A stretch of DNA of 64,000 bases from Saposhnikovia divaricata. Taxonomy: Eukaryota > Streptophyta > Magnoliopsida > Apiales > Apiaceae. Shown here piece by piece: positions 10,701 to 21,969 of the stretch (within the stretch, counting starts at the first letter, position 1; every line of letters begins with the position of its first letter). Below the pieces are notes generated by a model. The model was not told where the DNA came from. It ran no database searches and was given only the letters and a program-made list of their open reading frames with translations. The DNA lies in NCBI GenBank assembly GCA_036435485.1, contig CM071600.1:116366046-116430045 (forward strand), given 5' to 3'. Made by a program: the position numbers and the translations under genes.

Positions 10701-12422
10701 GGAGAAAAGTGTGAAATCTACACGGATCACAAGAGCTTAAAGTACATATTCACTCAGAAAGAGTTAAACATGAGGCAAAGAAGATGGTTAGAGCTAATCA
10801 AGGATTATGATTGTGAGATTCATTATCACCCAGGGAAGGCCAACGTAGTGGCCGATGCACTTAGCTGAAAGGAGAAGCTCAAGATGATAACGTCAGTGGA
10901 CGAATTGATCAAGGACCTTGAGAAACTGGAGATTGAAGTGAGGTTACCAGGAATTGGACAAGAGAGTCTAATTGAAATAAGAGTCCAACCACCGCTATTG
11001 GAAAAGATTAAGTTATGCCAGGAAAAGAAGATAGAAGAAGAAAAGAATTCGATGGAGAAAATTTTGACTGGCGAGGAAATTAAGTGTGAAAAGGACGGGA
11101 ATGGAATTATGAGATACGCATCTAGGATATGGATCCCGAGCGTTCAGGAATTAAAAGATGAGATTTTGCAAGAGGCTCATAGTTCAAGGTACTCAATTCA
11201 CCCTGGAGGCACTAAGATGTATAGAGATCTGAGAGAATACTATTGGTGGCCAAATATGAAGAAGGACGTGGCAGAGTGGGTAAGTAAATGCTTGACATGT
11301 CAAAGAGTAAAAGCCGAACACCAGAGGCCCAGTGGATTATTGCAACCCTTAGAGATAACCGAGTGGAAGTGGGAGCATATTGCGATGGACTTTGTGGTCG
11401 GACTACCAAGGACCAAGACTAATCATGACGCCATTTGGGTAATTATCGATAGATTGACCGAGTCAGCACATTTTCTTCCAATCAACGAGAGATACACTGT
11501 CGATAAGCTGGCGGATATTTACTTAAAGGAGATTGTGATTAGGCATGGGGTTCTTGTGAGCATTGTATCAGATAGAGACCCAAGATTCAACTCCAGGTTC
11601 TGGAGAAGTTTTCAGGATTGTGTGGGGACCAAGTTGAACATGAGTACTGCATACCACCCCCAATCAGACGGACAGAGCGAGAGAACCATCCAGACCATAG
11701 AGGACATGTTGAGAGTATGTGCCATCGATTTTAAGGGAAGTTGGGATGACCACTTGCCGTTGATCGAATTTTCCTACAACCACAGTTACCATGCGAGTAT
11801 AGGAATGCCCCCATATGAAGCTTTATATGGACGAAGATGTCGGTCTCCCTTGTGTTGAGAAGAGGTTGGAGAGCGGAAGATATTAGGGCCTGAACTGGTC
11901 CAACAGACAAGAGAAACTATCGAGCTCATAAGAGGATGGCTGGTAACGGCCCAAGACAGACAGAAGAAGTATGCGGACCAGACCCGCAAGGACAAAGAAT
12001 ATGAGGTAGGAGAGTTTGTGATGTTAAAGGTATCACCGTGGAAGGGATTGATGAGATTTGGTAAGAAGGGGAAGCTAAGCCAAAGATTTATTATACCTTT
12101 TGAGATCTTGAGACGAGTTGGAAAGTTAGCCTATGAATTGGTTTTACCCCCAAGCTTGCAGCAAGTACATAATGTGTTCCATGTGTCCATGCTACGACCC
12201 TACCATACCGACTTCCGACACGTGATAGAATATGACCAAGTGGATCTGCAACCAGACTTAACCTATGTAGAGCAACCCGTAGAAATCATGGATAGAAAAG
12301 AACAGGTGCTGAGGAACAAGGTTGTCAAACTAGTGAGAGTTTTGTGGAGGAACCAGAATGTCGAAGAATCAACATGGGAGCTAGAGAGCGCGATGCGTGA
12401 AAAGAACCCCCAACTGTTTTAA
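7740..12422 (+). pseudogene. gag-pol: Chromovirus gag-pol polyprotein (element B)
   Basis: One frame of 1,561 codons, broken only by in-frame stops: TAG 7791, TGA 8109, TGA 10299, TGA 10866 and TGA 11856. The TGAs sit where element E has Trp (8109, 10299, 11856) or Arg (10866). Domains in order are gag core, CCHC knuckles (about 8760-8940) and aspartic protease with VLFDSGATKS (about 9085). Next come reverse transcriptase with FIDDILIYSK (about 10092), RNase H with YSDASHKGLG (about 10530), integrase zinc finger and DDE core with SDRDPRFNSRFW (about 11570), and a C-terminal chromodomain (about 12255-12419). This order and the C-terminal chromodomain place it in the Tekay lineage of Ty3/gypsy. 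The five stops make it inactive; all can be explained by C-to-T or G-to-A changes. Confidence 0.92.
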
Positions 12423-12427
12423 ACCTG

Positions 12428-12461
12428 ATTCCGGGACGGAATCCTTTTAAGGAGGGGAGGC
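12428..12461 (+). promoter_or_regulatory. Stem-loop and polypurine tract (element B)
   Basis: GATTCCG GGA CGGAATC forms a 7-bp perfect stem with a 3-base loop. It is followed by the plus-strand primer tract AAGGAGGGGAGG, which ends one base before the 3' LTR. The block is identical in element E at 59244-59276 apart from the last bases. Confidence 0.75.
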
Positions 12462-15400
12462 TGTAAGAACCCTAATTTTTGTAATATTTTCTTTTATATA
12501 ATATCACATGACAGTGTCAATTTGGAACCTTTCTAGTCATCCCTGTTGTTTAATGGAATTGATTGTCTGAGAAACTATGTTGTTACATTCACTATGAAAG
12601 ATAAAGGGAAGATTGTTGAAGACAAGAATCTTAGTGTTAGTAAGAATAATAAAACTTGGGATTTGAGAGTGATTAGAGTATTAAAAGATTTATTAGGAAT
12701 TATGACGTGGAATTATGGATATTCGAGGAATTTACACAATTAAGTACTTAAGGAATTACAAGGGAAATCTCTACGCGACAAAATATTATAACGAGAAATT
12801 AATTAAGATACGATACGAATTAAAGATTAAGTGACAAGCATTGGTGGAAGAATAATGATACAAGTAATGATATTGCATGCAAGTCCCATGCAACTAAGTA
12901 ATTAGGAAAGCAAACTAGTTATACAAAGTGGACAAGAGGAATAGTAACTAGTTGGTACCTTTTTCCAAGGAGACATGAGGGTATGGTGGTCTAGGTCTAG
13001 GCTTGTACCATGTATTACATATACACACACTTAATATATATCACCCAACCCCTTTTACTTTAATCAACCAACACAAAAAGCAAAGCAAGAAACACTCTCT
13101 CCCCCCTAGCTTATTGCTCTCGGCCAACAAGAAAAACAAGGACGAAAAAATTTCCTTCTTCCACTTCTCTTCATTCTTAATTCAAGGCAAAATTCCTAGG
13201 CACTCTACATCATATAAGGAAGGTATACTAAGAATTCCAACCCTTTTCATCCATTAATTTTCAAGTTATAAATTGTTAAAGTTTTGATGAATAGTAACAA
13301 TGTTAAGTTTTCTTTTAGATCTTGGATTATAAGGAGTGTAGGAGCTCATCCAAGGTGTTCTTGAGAATTGTAAGGCATACCCAAGGTTCCTAGATACTCA
13401 AGAAGGTATAAAAACCCTAACCCCTCTTGGCCATGTAGTATTTGTGATGGTTAATGTTAGATCCATGATTGTTTGTATGAATCTTGGACATATAAGTGGT
13501 GGATGATGTAGATCTTGAGTTTAAGTGTTATGGTTGTGATTTTGAGCTTGTGGTTAGTATATGTAACTCCATGTATGTTATAAAGTATGATCTTGGTGAT
13601 TTAGATGTTGGTTGTGATGTGGATGTAAGATTCTTGGTTGGTTTAGTGATATAAGCATGCTGAGATTTTTCCAGGAACTTGAACTGTCTTGTAAGAGGGG
13701 TTTGAACCCCCAAATCTTGTCCCCTGAGGTCCTAATATATATTGTTGGAAAGGTATTTGAATGTAGTTTCCAGAAATATAAGGTTCATGACTAGGTGATG
13801 TATATATTTTGAGTTATGGCCGGAGAAGTGAAATGTGTTTCTGGATTCCGGACTGCACTAAATGGTCCCCTTGTGAACCTTGTTTAAACCCCTAAAAATT
13901 TATGTAGGATCATGGAAAAATTAGAGAAGCTAGTAAATGCAGTGGTGAAGGCTACCCAAAAATAATTTGATTAAAATATGTATTTTTCAATTTTATAAAA
14001 ATGCTAGAGTAAAATTCGCGCAAGGGAAAAAGTCGTAAGTGGAGTGTAATTTTAGGGGTAATGGATATGACTCGGATATGGTAACCAAATTAAGTCGAAT
14101 AAGTGACGAGCGTAATCGAGTGGTGACATGAACCTATAGTGGGGCTAGAGTGTTATAAGACGAAGTCATTAAGTTAATTTTGTACCCCCTAAAACCCCGC
14201 AATTAAAAGAGATATTGTTAAGGTACTAACGATCGGTTATTGATTATGTATAGATCGTTCCACTCCGCACGCTCGACCACCCCAACCTCACCAAGGCAAG
14301 TTTACTTTTCAAAACTTATATATACAAGGACTTTCACTGTTGTGTTTGTAGTTTTCAATCATATCAAATGTTTATGTTTATCGAAGTATCGATGAAATTG
14401 AAATGTATAAGTACATATATGTTTGCACCCCTTGAACTTAGAATGAAATATTTTCTTCGGACAACGACTCTAGCAATAGAGGTCGTAGCGGTCCGTATAT
14501 ACTATTGACCGGGGAGCGGTATACTATTATATCGTAACTAGATTGCGAAAACCCGAAGGGTCATTCGGGGAGTATCGTATACTCAAGTAATTATTTTTAT
14601 ATCTTCGTAAATACTCGAAACCCTATCTTGGATTAAAAGTTTATTTTATTAAATATTAATATTAAATCTTAAAATATTAATTATTGATTATTGTTCATTA
14701 TTTTAAAGACAAAGTCAATCCAAGATACCTTTAATACTTTCAAACTCGAACTCAAAACATTTTCGAAAACCCCCGGTCAGGTTTGCTTTATGTGTGATTT
14801 CAAGAATCATCGGTCGACTGATGTCGGACCTCAATTACTCAGTTTTCAATCAAAATCAAGTTTTTAAAAGAAAAAGAAAAATGGACTCTGGCAGGTGTGG
14901 GAACCGTTGACGAACGATTCCCGGGATGTGTAAGCGGCCGTGAGCCAGGCGGTCCATCAATTATTATTCCGGCCCAGGGGTTGCCGAAGGATGATTACAG
15001 ATGTAGTTTTCATCGAGGGTGATTACGGATGTAGTTTTCACCCGGGGATAGTTACGGATGTAGTTCCTATCCTTCTACCGGTAGAGAAGACCCGCAGATT
15101 ATTGGACTTGGATGTGACGACTGATCATCGTCAATCCTTGTCAGGTTTTATGTTTTCTTTAAGTCCCATTCCTCCATTTTGGAAAATGCTCTGACACTGC
15201 TTCTTAGGCTTATGTGCCAAGTTACTGATAGTGTTCTATTTTGATGAGAAAGATGTTGACTCTATGCAGTATCTAGAACTGCAAGTTTATTTTGACAACA
15301 AGGGCACGTATTGTTGCACCTTCGAAATTTATCAACAATGACAAGTGATTTTATAACTGATTAATACAAACGAGTTTAATAACTGCTAAACATATGTAAT

Positions 15401-15923
15401 GTTATATTGCTTACCTTATACATATATTTCTTGCTGAGCTATAGTTGCTCACTCTTGCTTGTTTTCAAATTTTACAAACACAACAGCTAAGAGAAATGGC
15501 AAGACCGAGACAGACTGCCCGAAAGCAGGTGACTAGACCCGAGGCAGCAGTTGAGATTCCACCGGTAGGCCCCATTAGCTGGATTGGTTGGCAACTTTTG
15601 TTAGTACGTTTTATTTATAAGTATGACCTGTGCAAAGCAGTGTACCGAAACAAACTTTCAAGCCGCCAACTTCGCTTCATATCGAAGTGTTGCTGGTAGC
15701 ATAAATACTATTTAATTCGGTCTGTAATAACTCTGATACTTTTATTTCTACCTAATCAATTGTGTGACGTTTCTGAGACTCTAACCTATGTGTGTGTGTG
15801 CGGTGTGAGTTTATTGTGGGGTCGATAGCTGTGTTATATATTATGTGCAAGAACAGGTATGTTATTAATGGAAAATGGATCGTGAGCGCCTAGATCTCCG
15901 ACCCCGGATCTGGGGGCGTCACA
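12462..15923 (+). repeat. 3' LTR of element B (3.46 kb)
   Basis: Begins TGTAAG right after the polypurine tract and ends CGTCACA. It is the plus-strand counterpart of the A LTR. It contains a CT-rich run near 13095 and the H3-like ORF near its end. Confidence 0.93.
15445..15699 (+). CDS. LTR-encoded ORF with histone-H3-like N-terminus (element B)
   Basis: The likely start is the ATG at 15496, giving MARPRQTARKQVTRP. After Met removal seven of the first nine residues equal the H3 tail; the K4 position is Arg and the K9 position Lys. The phase-0 donor GTAGGC follows at 15565, as in A. Because this is the 3' LTR the ORF is not upstream of gag here, but the same sequence would have been in the 5' LTR. 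An in-frame upstream ATG at 15445 would extend the product, but those residues are not shared with E. Confidence 0.6.
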   Translation: MLTLACFQILQTQQLREMARPRQTARKQVTRPEAAVEIPPVGPISWIGWQLLLVRFIYKYDLCKAVYRNKLSSRQLRFISKCCW

Positions 15924-18199
15924 TCTAGTGAATTGATTTTCAAGAAGGAACTGTGATAAAGTGTCATACCATGCCCTTGGAGCCTGCTTAAGTCCATTCA
16001 ATGCCTTAAGCAATCTGTAGACAATTTCTGGGAAATGTGGGTCCTCAAAGCCAGGTGGTTGTTGCACATAAACTTCTTCTTCCAACTCCCCATTCATAAA
16101 TGCACTCTTGACATCCATTTGATAGACTTTAAAGTTTGAATGAGCAGAAAATGCCAAGAAGATTCTGATGGCTTCCAATCTAGCAACAGGAGCAAATGTC
16201 TCATCATAGTCAATGCCTTCCTGTTGAGAGTATCCTTTTGCAACCAACCTTGCTTTATTTCTTACTATTACACCATCTTCATCATCTTATTCTTCAGAAC
16301 CCATTTTGTTCCAACAATGGTTCTGTTCTTTGGTGCAGGCACAAGGTCCCATACTTTGTTTCTTTCAAATTGACTCATCTCCTCTTGCATAGCAATAATC
16401 CAATCTGGGTCCAACAGTGGATCATCAAGTTTTTTAGGCTCAATCTGAGATAGAAAGCAACCATAGAGACACTCATTTTGAGTTGCTCTCCTAGTTCTCA
16501 CTCCTGCATTTGGATCTCCAATAATTTGCTCTACAGTGTGTGACCTATCCCATTTCCTTGAGTGCTCAGTTCGATTTCTCAACCTTGATGTTGCTTCATC
16601 ATCCAAGACATGATCATTTTCATTTCCTCCCCCTGTGAAGTTGCTACTATTCACAAGTCTGTTTTGGATTCTAGTTTCTTCACTGTTGGTTGGATCAGAT
16701 TCTTCTCTTGCTTCATCATTCACTTGAGTTTGTTGAACTAGAGTTTCAACTTCAGTTTCAATCTCTTCATCAGAATCATCTAGATTTTCAAACTTTAATG
16801 GATCTCTATCTTCATCAATGGCTTCTTCTAATCTATGTAGTTTGCTGTCATCAAATGTCACATCTGTGCTTTCCATAACTTTCTTTTGATTGATGACATA
16901 AACTTTGTATGCAATTATCTCCATAGAATAGCCAAGAAAAATTCCTTCAAATGCCTTTGCATCAAACTTCTCAACATATTCTGAATTGTCTTTCAACACA
17001 AAACATTTGCTTCCAAAAGTATGAACATAGTTTAGAGTAGGCTTCTTTCCAGTCATCAAATTGTAAGGTGTCTTTCCAGTGTTTTTGTTGATGAGGGTTC
17101 TGTTCTGGATGTAGCATGCAGTGCTCACAGCCTCAGCCCAAAAACATGTAGGCATCTTTGCATCAAGCAACATTGTTCTAGCAGCCTCAATTAGAGTTCT
17201 GTTCTTTCTCTCAACTACTCCATTTTGTTGTGGAGTCCTTGGAGCTGTGAATTGTTGAGAAACGCCATTCTCTTCGCAAAATGCTTCAAGTAAGGCATTT
17301 CTGAACTCTGTTCCATTATCACTTCTCAATGCAATCACACTTGCATTGTTGACTTTTGCAGCCTTATCAACTTTCTTTATGTGCTCAATGATTACTTGAG
17401 GAGTCTCATCCTTTGATGCTAGAAATTCCACCCATGTATACCTTGTGTAGTCATCAACCATCACTAGGGCATACTTCTTTCTTGAGAGTGACATAATATT
17501 GACAGGCCCAAACAAATCCATATGAATTAATTGCAGGGGCTTGGTGATTGATATCACTATCTTTGACTTGTGGCTTGACCTTTTCATCTTTCCTTTTTGG
17601 TAAGCCTCACACACTCCTTCTTGACAGAATTCAAGTGTGGACATGCCTCTCACTAACTCTCTTTTGACTAGAGAATTAATGGCCTTGAAGTCCAGGTGTG
17701 ATAACTTCTTGTGCCATAGCCAACAATCTTCATTTGATGCTTTTGAGTAGAAGCAACAAACTTTGTCCTTGTTTGCAGAGTCCATATGGGCTACAAACAG
17801 GCTTCCTTTTCTTACTCCAGATAGAGCAAAATCACCAGTCTTCTTGTGGGTGATCAAACATTCATCTTTGTCAAAATTTACCTTGAATCCCCTATCAGTA
17901 AACTGACCAACACTTAGCAGATTATGCTTGAGACCCTTGACTAGTGCTACATCTTCAATGGTGACATTTCCAACTTTTAACTTGCCATATCCCAATGTGT
18001 TACCCATGCTATCATCTCCAAAAGCAACCATTGGGCCAGCCTTCTCCTCATATTGTGATAGCAGGGCCATATCACCAGTCATGTGATTTGAGCATCCACT
18101 GTCCAAAATCCACATGACCTTCTTTTCACTTTCTTTGCCCTGCAAGCACAAAGGTATTACTTCTTCTTTGGTACCCAAACAAGTTTGGGTCCACTTGGC
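15924..18199 (-). pseudogene. pol: SIRE pol (element C): PR-INT-partial RT
   Basis: The frame opens after a stop at 18200-18202 and overlaps the end of gag by 43 nt in the -1 frame. Domains are protease with WILDSGCSNHMTGD, integrase zinc finger (WHKKLSH...CEAYQKGK; the second Cys of the usual CxxC is Tyr here), and integrase core (LIHMDLFGPV, LRSDNGTEF, PQQNGVVERKNRT). Reverse transcriptase follows from about 16420. A one-base deletion near 16288 (GATGATG where SIRE-2 has GATGGATG) shifts the frame. RT then continues as ARLVAKGYSQQEG and FMNGELEEEVYVQQPPGF until FTR at 15924, where the LTR of B begins. Non-functional. Confidence 0.9.
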
Positions 18200-20510
18200 T
18201 TAGAAACAGATTTATCAAAAATAGCATGCTTATCATCTTTCTTAGGGCTGGTCTTCTTGTCACTGTTAGAAGTCTTAGAATCTAAATTCTTAGACTTTGG
18301 TGACAGAGGTACCTTCCTAACTCGAGGAGGACTTGAAGACTCTGGCCTTGTGTAGTGTGTGTGGATGTTGTGACTGATGCAACCATCCATGAATTGTTTT
18401 CTCGAATTAAAACAGCTAGTCATAACATTCATGTTGCATGGCATATAGTCAAGTTTATCATAGAAAGGTGAATCTCTATGTCTTAAAGGCACAGAACAAT
18501 CATAGAAAGGTTTAGCTACACTACCATTTGGTTTCTTGCATGCATAAGTTAAGTGATTAGTGCTAAAACAGTTTTGACAAACTTTCCTAGGAGCATTTGG
18601 CACATAAGCATAATTATTATTCTTGTTTATCCCTAGCTTGCCATTTCTGTTTTGTTTCTTATTAGCCACTTTCTTCTCAAATTCATTTTTCCCAGCTGAA
18701 ACAAACTTCTCAGGTCTAGGTCTACCTCCTACTGGCTTCTTGGCTTTTGCCTTGACACTCTCACTCTTAGAGGATGCTGGTTGCTCACTAGACTGTGCCT
18801 CATCCTCATCATTCAACATTTGCTTAATGAGTAAGGCATCCTCATCAATTTCAAATGTTGGTTCTTTAAAAATTGGAGACTCAGTCTTTTTCAAAATGTG
18901 AAGCACTTCATCCTGAACAACTATCTCATCTTCAATGACAGCATAGCCTTTCCTCTGTTTAAGAGTGCCATAGTCAAGTCCAATGGCAGCCTTGGGTTTA
19001 GCTTGGTTGTTCTCATGGTAGGACTGCAGTAGACTATAGGAGTTCTTAAAGGTTTTCAGTTTGAATTCATTCTCAGCTAGTTCATCCCTAAGAGCCTTCT
19101 CAACCTGACTAGCACATAGAACCTTATTCTGCAAATATTCAACTTCTTTCTTAAGGTTATCTACTTGCATAGCAGTTAGCTCAAGTTCCTCATTCTTCTT
19201 GTTTAACAATTCATTCTTAGCTTACAGTTTGACAATCTCTTCATTAGCAGCAGTCATACTAGTATGAATATTAAACATTTCAATAGATAGTTGTTCAACC
19301 ATGCATTTATACTCAGAAACAGACATATCTATGGTAGTGAGAGATGGTACCTGAGAGTCAGACAGAGATTGTTCATCCTTGGAATCAGCCATCAAGGCAT
19401 AGTTTCAGAATTTTTGCTCCTCTCCATCACTATCAGAGTCATCCCAACACTTCCCTTCAGCTATGTAGGCCTTGCCTTGTGTTTGCTTTTTCAGAAGGGC
19501 CTCATACTTGGCTTCAAGCTCTAGAAACTCCTTATCCTTCTTTTTAAGCTTCTTGCATTCACTGGCAAAATGCCCTAGGTCATTGCATCTATAACACCTT
19601 ACAGATGACCTATCCACATGGCTGGTTTTGAATTTATTCTTGTTTGCTTTCACGGGTGCCTTGCTCTTGTTGAATGAATGGTTTTGGGGTCTAGGTTTGA
19701 AGGGTTGGTTCCTCTTGAATCTGATGTTTGGAAACTTTCTGGCCATGAAAGCATATGAAGTGTTTTCCATGCCATCTAGCTCTTCAAGAGTATAGAACTC
19801 TTCTTCTTCCTTCTCCTCAACAGGTTCAGTCACTTCACCTTCATTTTCTTCATCATCTACTATCTCTTCTATCCTCAGCTGACTTGTAGATGCTTCTAGG
19901 TCTTGAACAGATTTGCTGACAATCAAGGCACATGATGTGTTTACCATTTTGCCTTGGTTGGCTTGGATAGCCCTCTTCTGAAGCAACTCAAGCTCATGAG
20001 TCTTTAAAACCCCATAGAGCACATCATATGTGACTTTGTTCAAATCTCTTTCTCTTAGAGAAATGACCCTTTGCTCTAGATGGTTTGGTGAAGACAATAG
20101 AAACTTCATGTTCAACTCCTTGGTGCTGTACACCTTCCCATTCATCTGTAGCTCAGTCACCAGCTTGTGAAACCTTTCAAACATGTCAGTAATGCTTTCC
20201 TTGGTCTGAGCCATGAAAGCTTCATACTGTTTGACAAGTATCTGTTTCTTGTTTTCTCTAACCTCCTCTGTTCCTTCGGATAACACCTCAATATGATCCC
20301 ACATCTCCTTTGCTGTTTTGCAAGAGGCTATGTTAGCAAACATTGATAGTTCCATAGAATCTATGATTAATAACATGAGATGACTGTCGAGAGCAACCAT
20401 CTCCTTTTCTATCTCTGTCCATTTGGATGGTTCTTTAGCCACATAAGATCTTGAAATGGTTATAGTTCCAACAGTCTTTTCAGGAATTTCTTGTTGTGGA
20501 ACAAAGGGAC
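18157..20510 (-). pseudogene. gag: SIRE gag (element C), main part
   Basis: Continues in frame from the first codons at 34441-34578. Contains the copia gag core (MWDHIEVLSEGTEEVREN, FERFHKLVTELQMNGKVY) and a CCHC knuckle CYRCNDLGHFASEC. It continues with an acidic/coiled-coil middle and a second knuckle, CQNCFSTNHLTYAC. In-frame stops are TGA at about 19405 and TAA at 19222-19224. It ends with a TAA at 18157-18159. Very similar to the intact copy at 30608-33109, so the stops are secondary damage. Confidence 0.9.
20506..20510. repeat. Target-site duplication GGGAC (left copy) of SIRE-2
   Basis: GGGAC directly precedes TGTTGAG, the LTR end of SIRE-2. The right copy is at 34441-34445, directly after the other LTR end (CTAACA). 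Confidence 0.95.
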
Positions 20511-21810
20511 TGTTGAGTATTGAATACAGTAAAAGAATACAGAGGGGGGGTGAATGGATTCTTGAACTTTTCTTTGTTCTTGAATCTTTGCAGCAAGATA
20601 TGTGTTGAGTACGTGAGATATGTAAGTGCAGATAACAAATACAAAACACCACACAATATCACTTTAATCTAATATTTTATTAGATAAAGATTTTGCTACA
20701 ATCTGTGAATACAAATGATAGTATTCTCAGCTTTGTTTTTCTCAGAGAGATATTTCTTCTGATGTATATGAAAATCTTATCTCTAAAAACTTCTCTTCTA
20801 AGGAAGTGAGGCTGTATCCTTATAGACATGGATACACCTACTTACTACAAATAAGGTAGGTAAACAAACTACTTTCCAGTTTGTCTATCTCATTTGAGTA
20901 AGAGTCCAAACGGCTACAGATTTGACTTTGCAAAGCCTGTTCAGATCCACTTCTTTAGCTCCTTATCCCTTTGTCTTATCTCTCCAAGCTTCTTTGTAGG
21001 CTTTCCAATGTGCTTTATAGTACATAGTCAAATAAAGCGTCTTGGCTTGTTGCAGGTTTCTGACTTGTAGAATTCTTCAGTATTTTGTCTCCAAGAATGT
21101 ATTCGAGAAGTGGCTAAGTGATTGATTCGAGAACTCGAATTGACTTAATCGATAACTCGGAGTTCTCGAATAGTGTTATATTGACATATCGAATCACTTC
21201 TCTAATAGCTCTTTTCTCTGGGACTCTTTGAGATATCGAATAGAGCATTTTGACATATCGAATCCCTGAGATGTCGAATAGCTTCTTTAGTCCTTGAGAT
21301 ATCGAATAGAGCATTGACTTGTTGACTCTTAGAGAACTCGAATGATGCTTTGACTTGTTGACTCCATGAGTTCACGAATAGAGTAATAGACATATCGAAT
21401 CTCTGAGATATCGAATGAGATATCGAACAGTGTATTCAGAGATATCGAATAGAGTCTTCTGAGATATCGAATCTCTGACTTCTCGAATGCTAGACTTCTC
21501 GAATAGACAAATGTACTTCTCGAATTGGCACTTAGGCAAATTCTTCATTTCTTCAAATCCCAACTGTGATTATTTGGCAGTCTTTATCTCCTTGCTTGAG
21601 GCATGAACCTTGGAACTTCTTTCAAGCATTATTCTTGACTTTATAAGTACAATTACACAACTAGAATTTGATGACTACTCCAAGTACAGAACAAATAGAA
21701 ACTCTACAACTAGAGGTTTCCTCAGTTAAGAGGTCATGTAGGTAATGCATAGCATTACACATACTTAGGCTTATTATTAGATGTATTCAGGCATGCCTCT
21801 GTGACTAACA
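20511..21810 (-). repeat. 3' LTR of SIRE-2 (1,300 bp)
   Basis: Plus strand runs TGTTGAG...GACTAACA. The part at 21100-21530 has about 18 copies of a degenerate motif around TCGAA (TTCTCGAA, TATCGAAT, ATTCGAGAA). One extra 12-bp unit (GAGATATCGAAT) near 21410 is absent from the 5' LTR. Confidence 0.95.
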
Positions 21811-21823
21811 ATCTCCCGCAAAT
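21811..21823 (-). promoter_or_regulatory. Polypurine tract of SIRE-2
   Basis: The minus strand reads AATTTGCGGGAGAT immediately before the 3' LTR, the usual SIRE-type plus-strand primer. The stretch 21824-21969 holds no further coding signal. Confidence 0.8.
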
Positions 21824-21969
21824 TGTGAGTAAGACCCTTAGTCACAATTTCATGTCTGATAACAAGCCTAACATACATAAAGATAAAACTTGACAGTACA
21901 TGTATGAATTTCGATTAGCAATGTGGATAGAACTACAGGGTGAGTAATCTTACAACCTATGATGAAGTA

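Larger units (their letters stand above)
7157..15923 (+). mobile_element. Element B: Tekay-type chromovirus, 5' end missing
   Basis: Contains the gag leader, gag-pol, polypurine tract and a complete 3' LTR. Its 5' LTR, primer-binding site and pre-gag ORF are not in the window, because element A interrupts it at 7156/7157. The right end (CGTCACA, 15923) abuts the reverse transcriptase of copia element C, so B inserted into C; the target duplication should be TCTAG (15924-15928). Confidence 0.85.

Noticed and set aside
21100..21530. The TCGAA field as a CRISPR array
   Set aside because: Units are degenerate and irregularly spaced, lie inside LTRs and are plant sequence.
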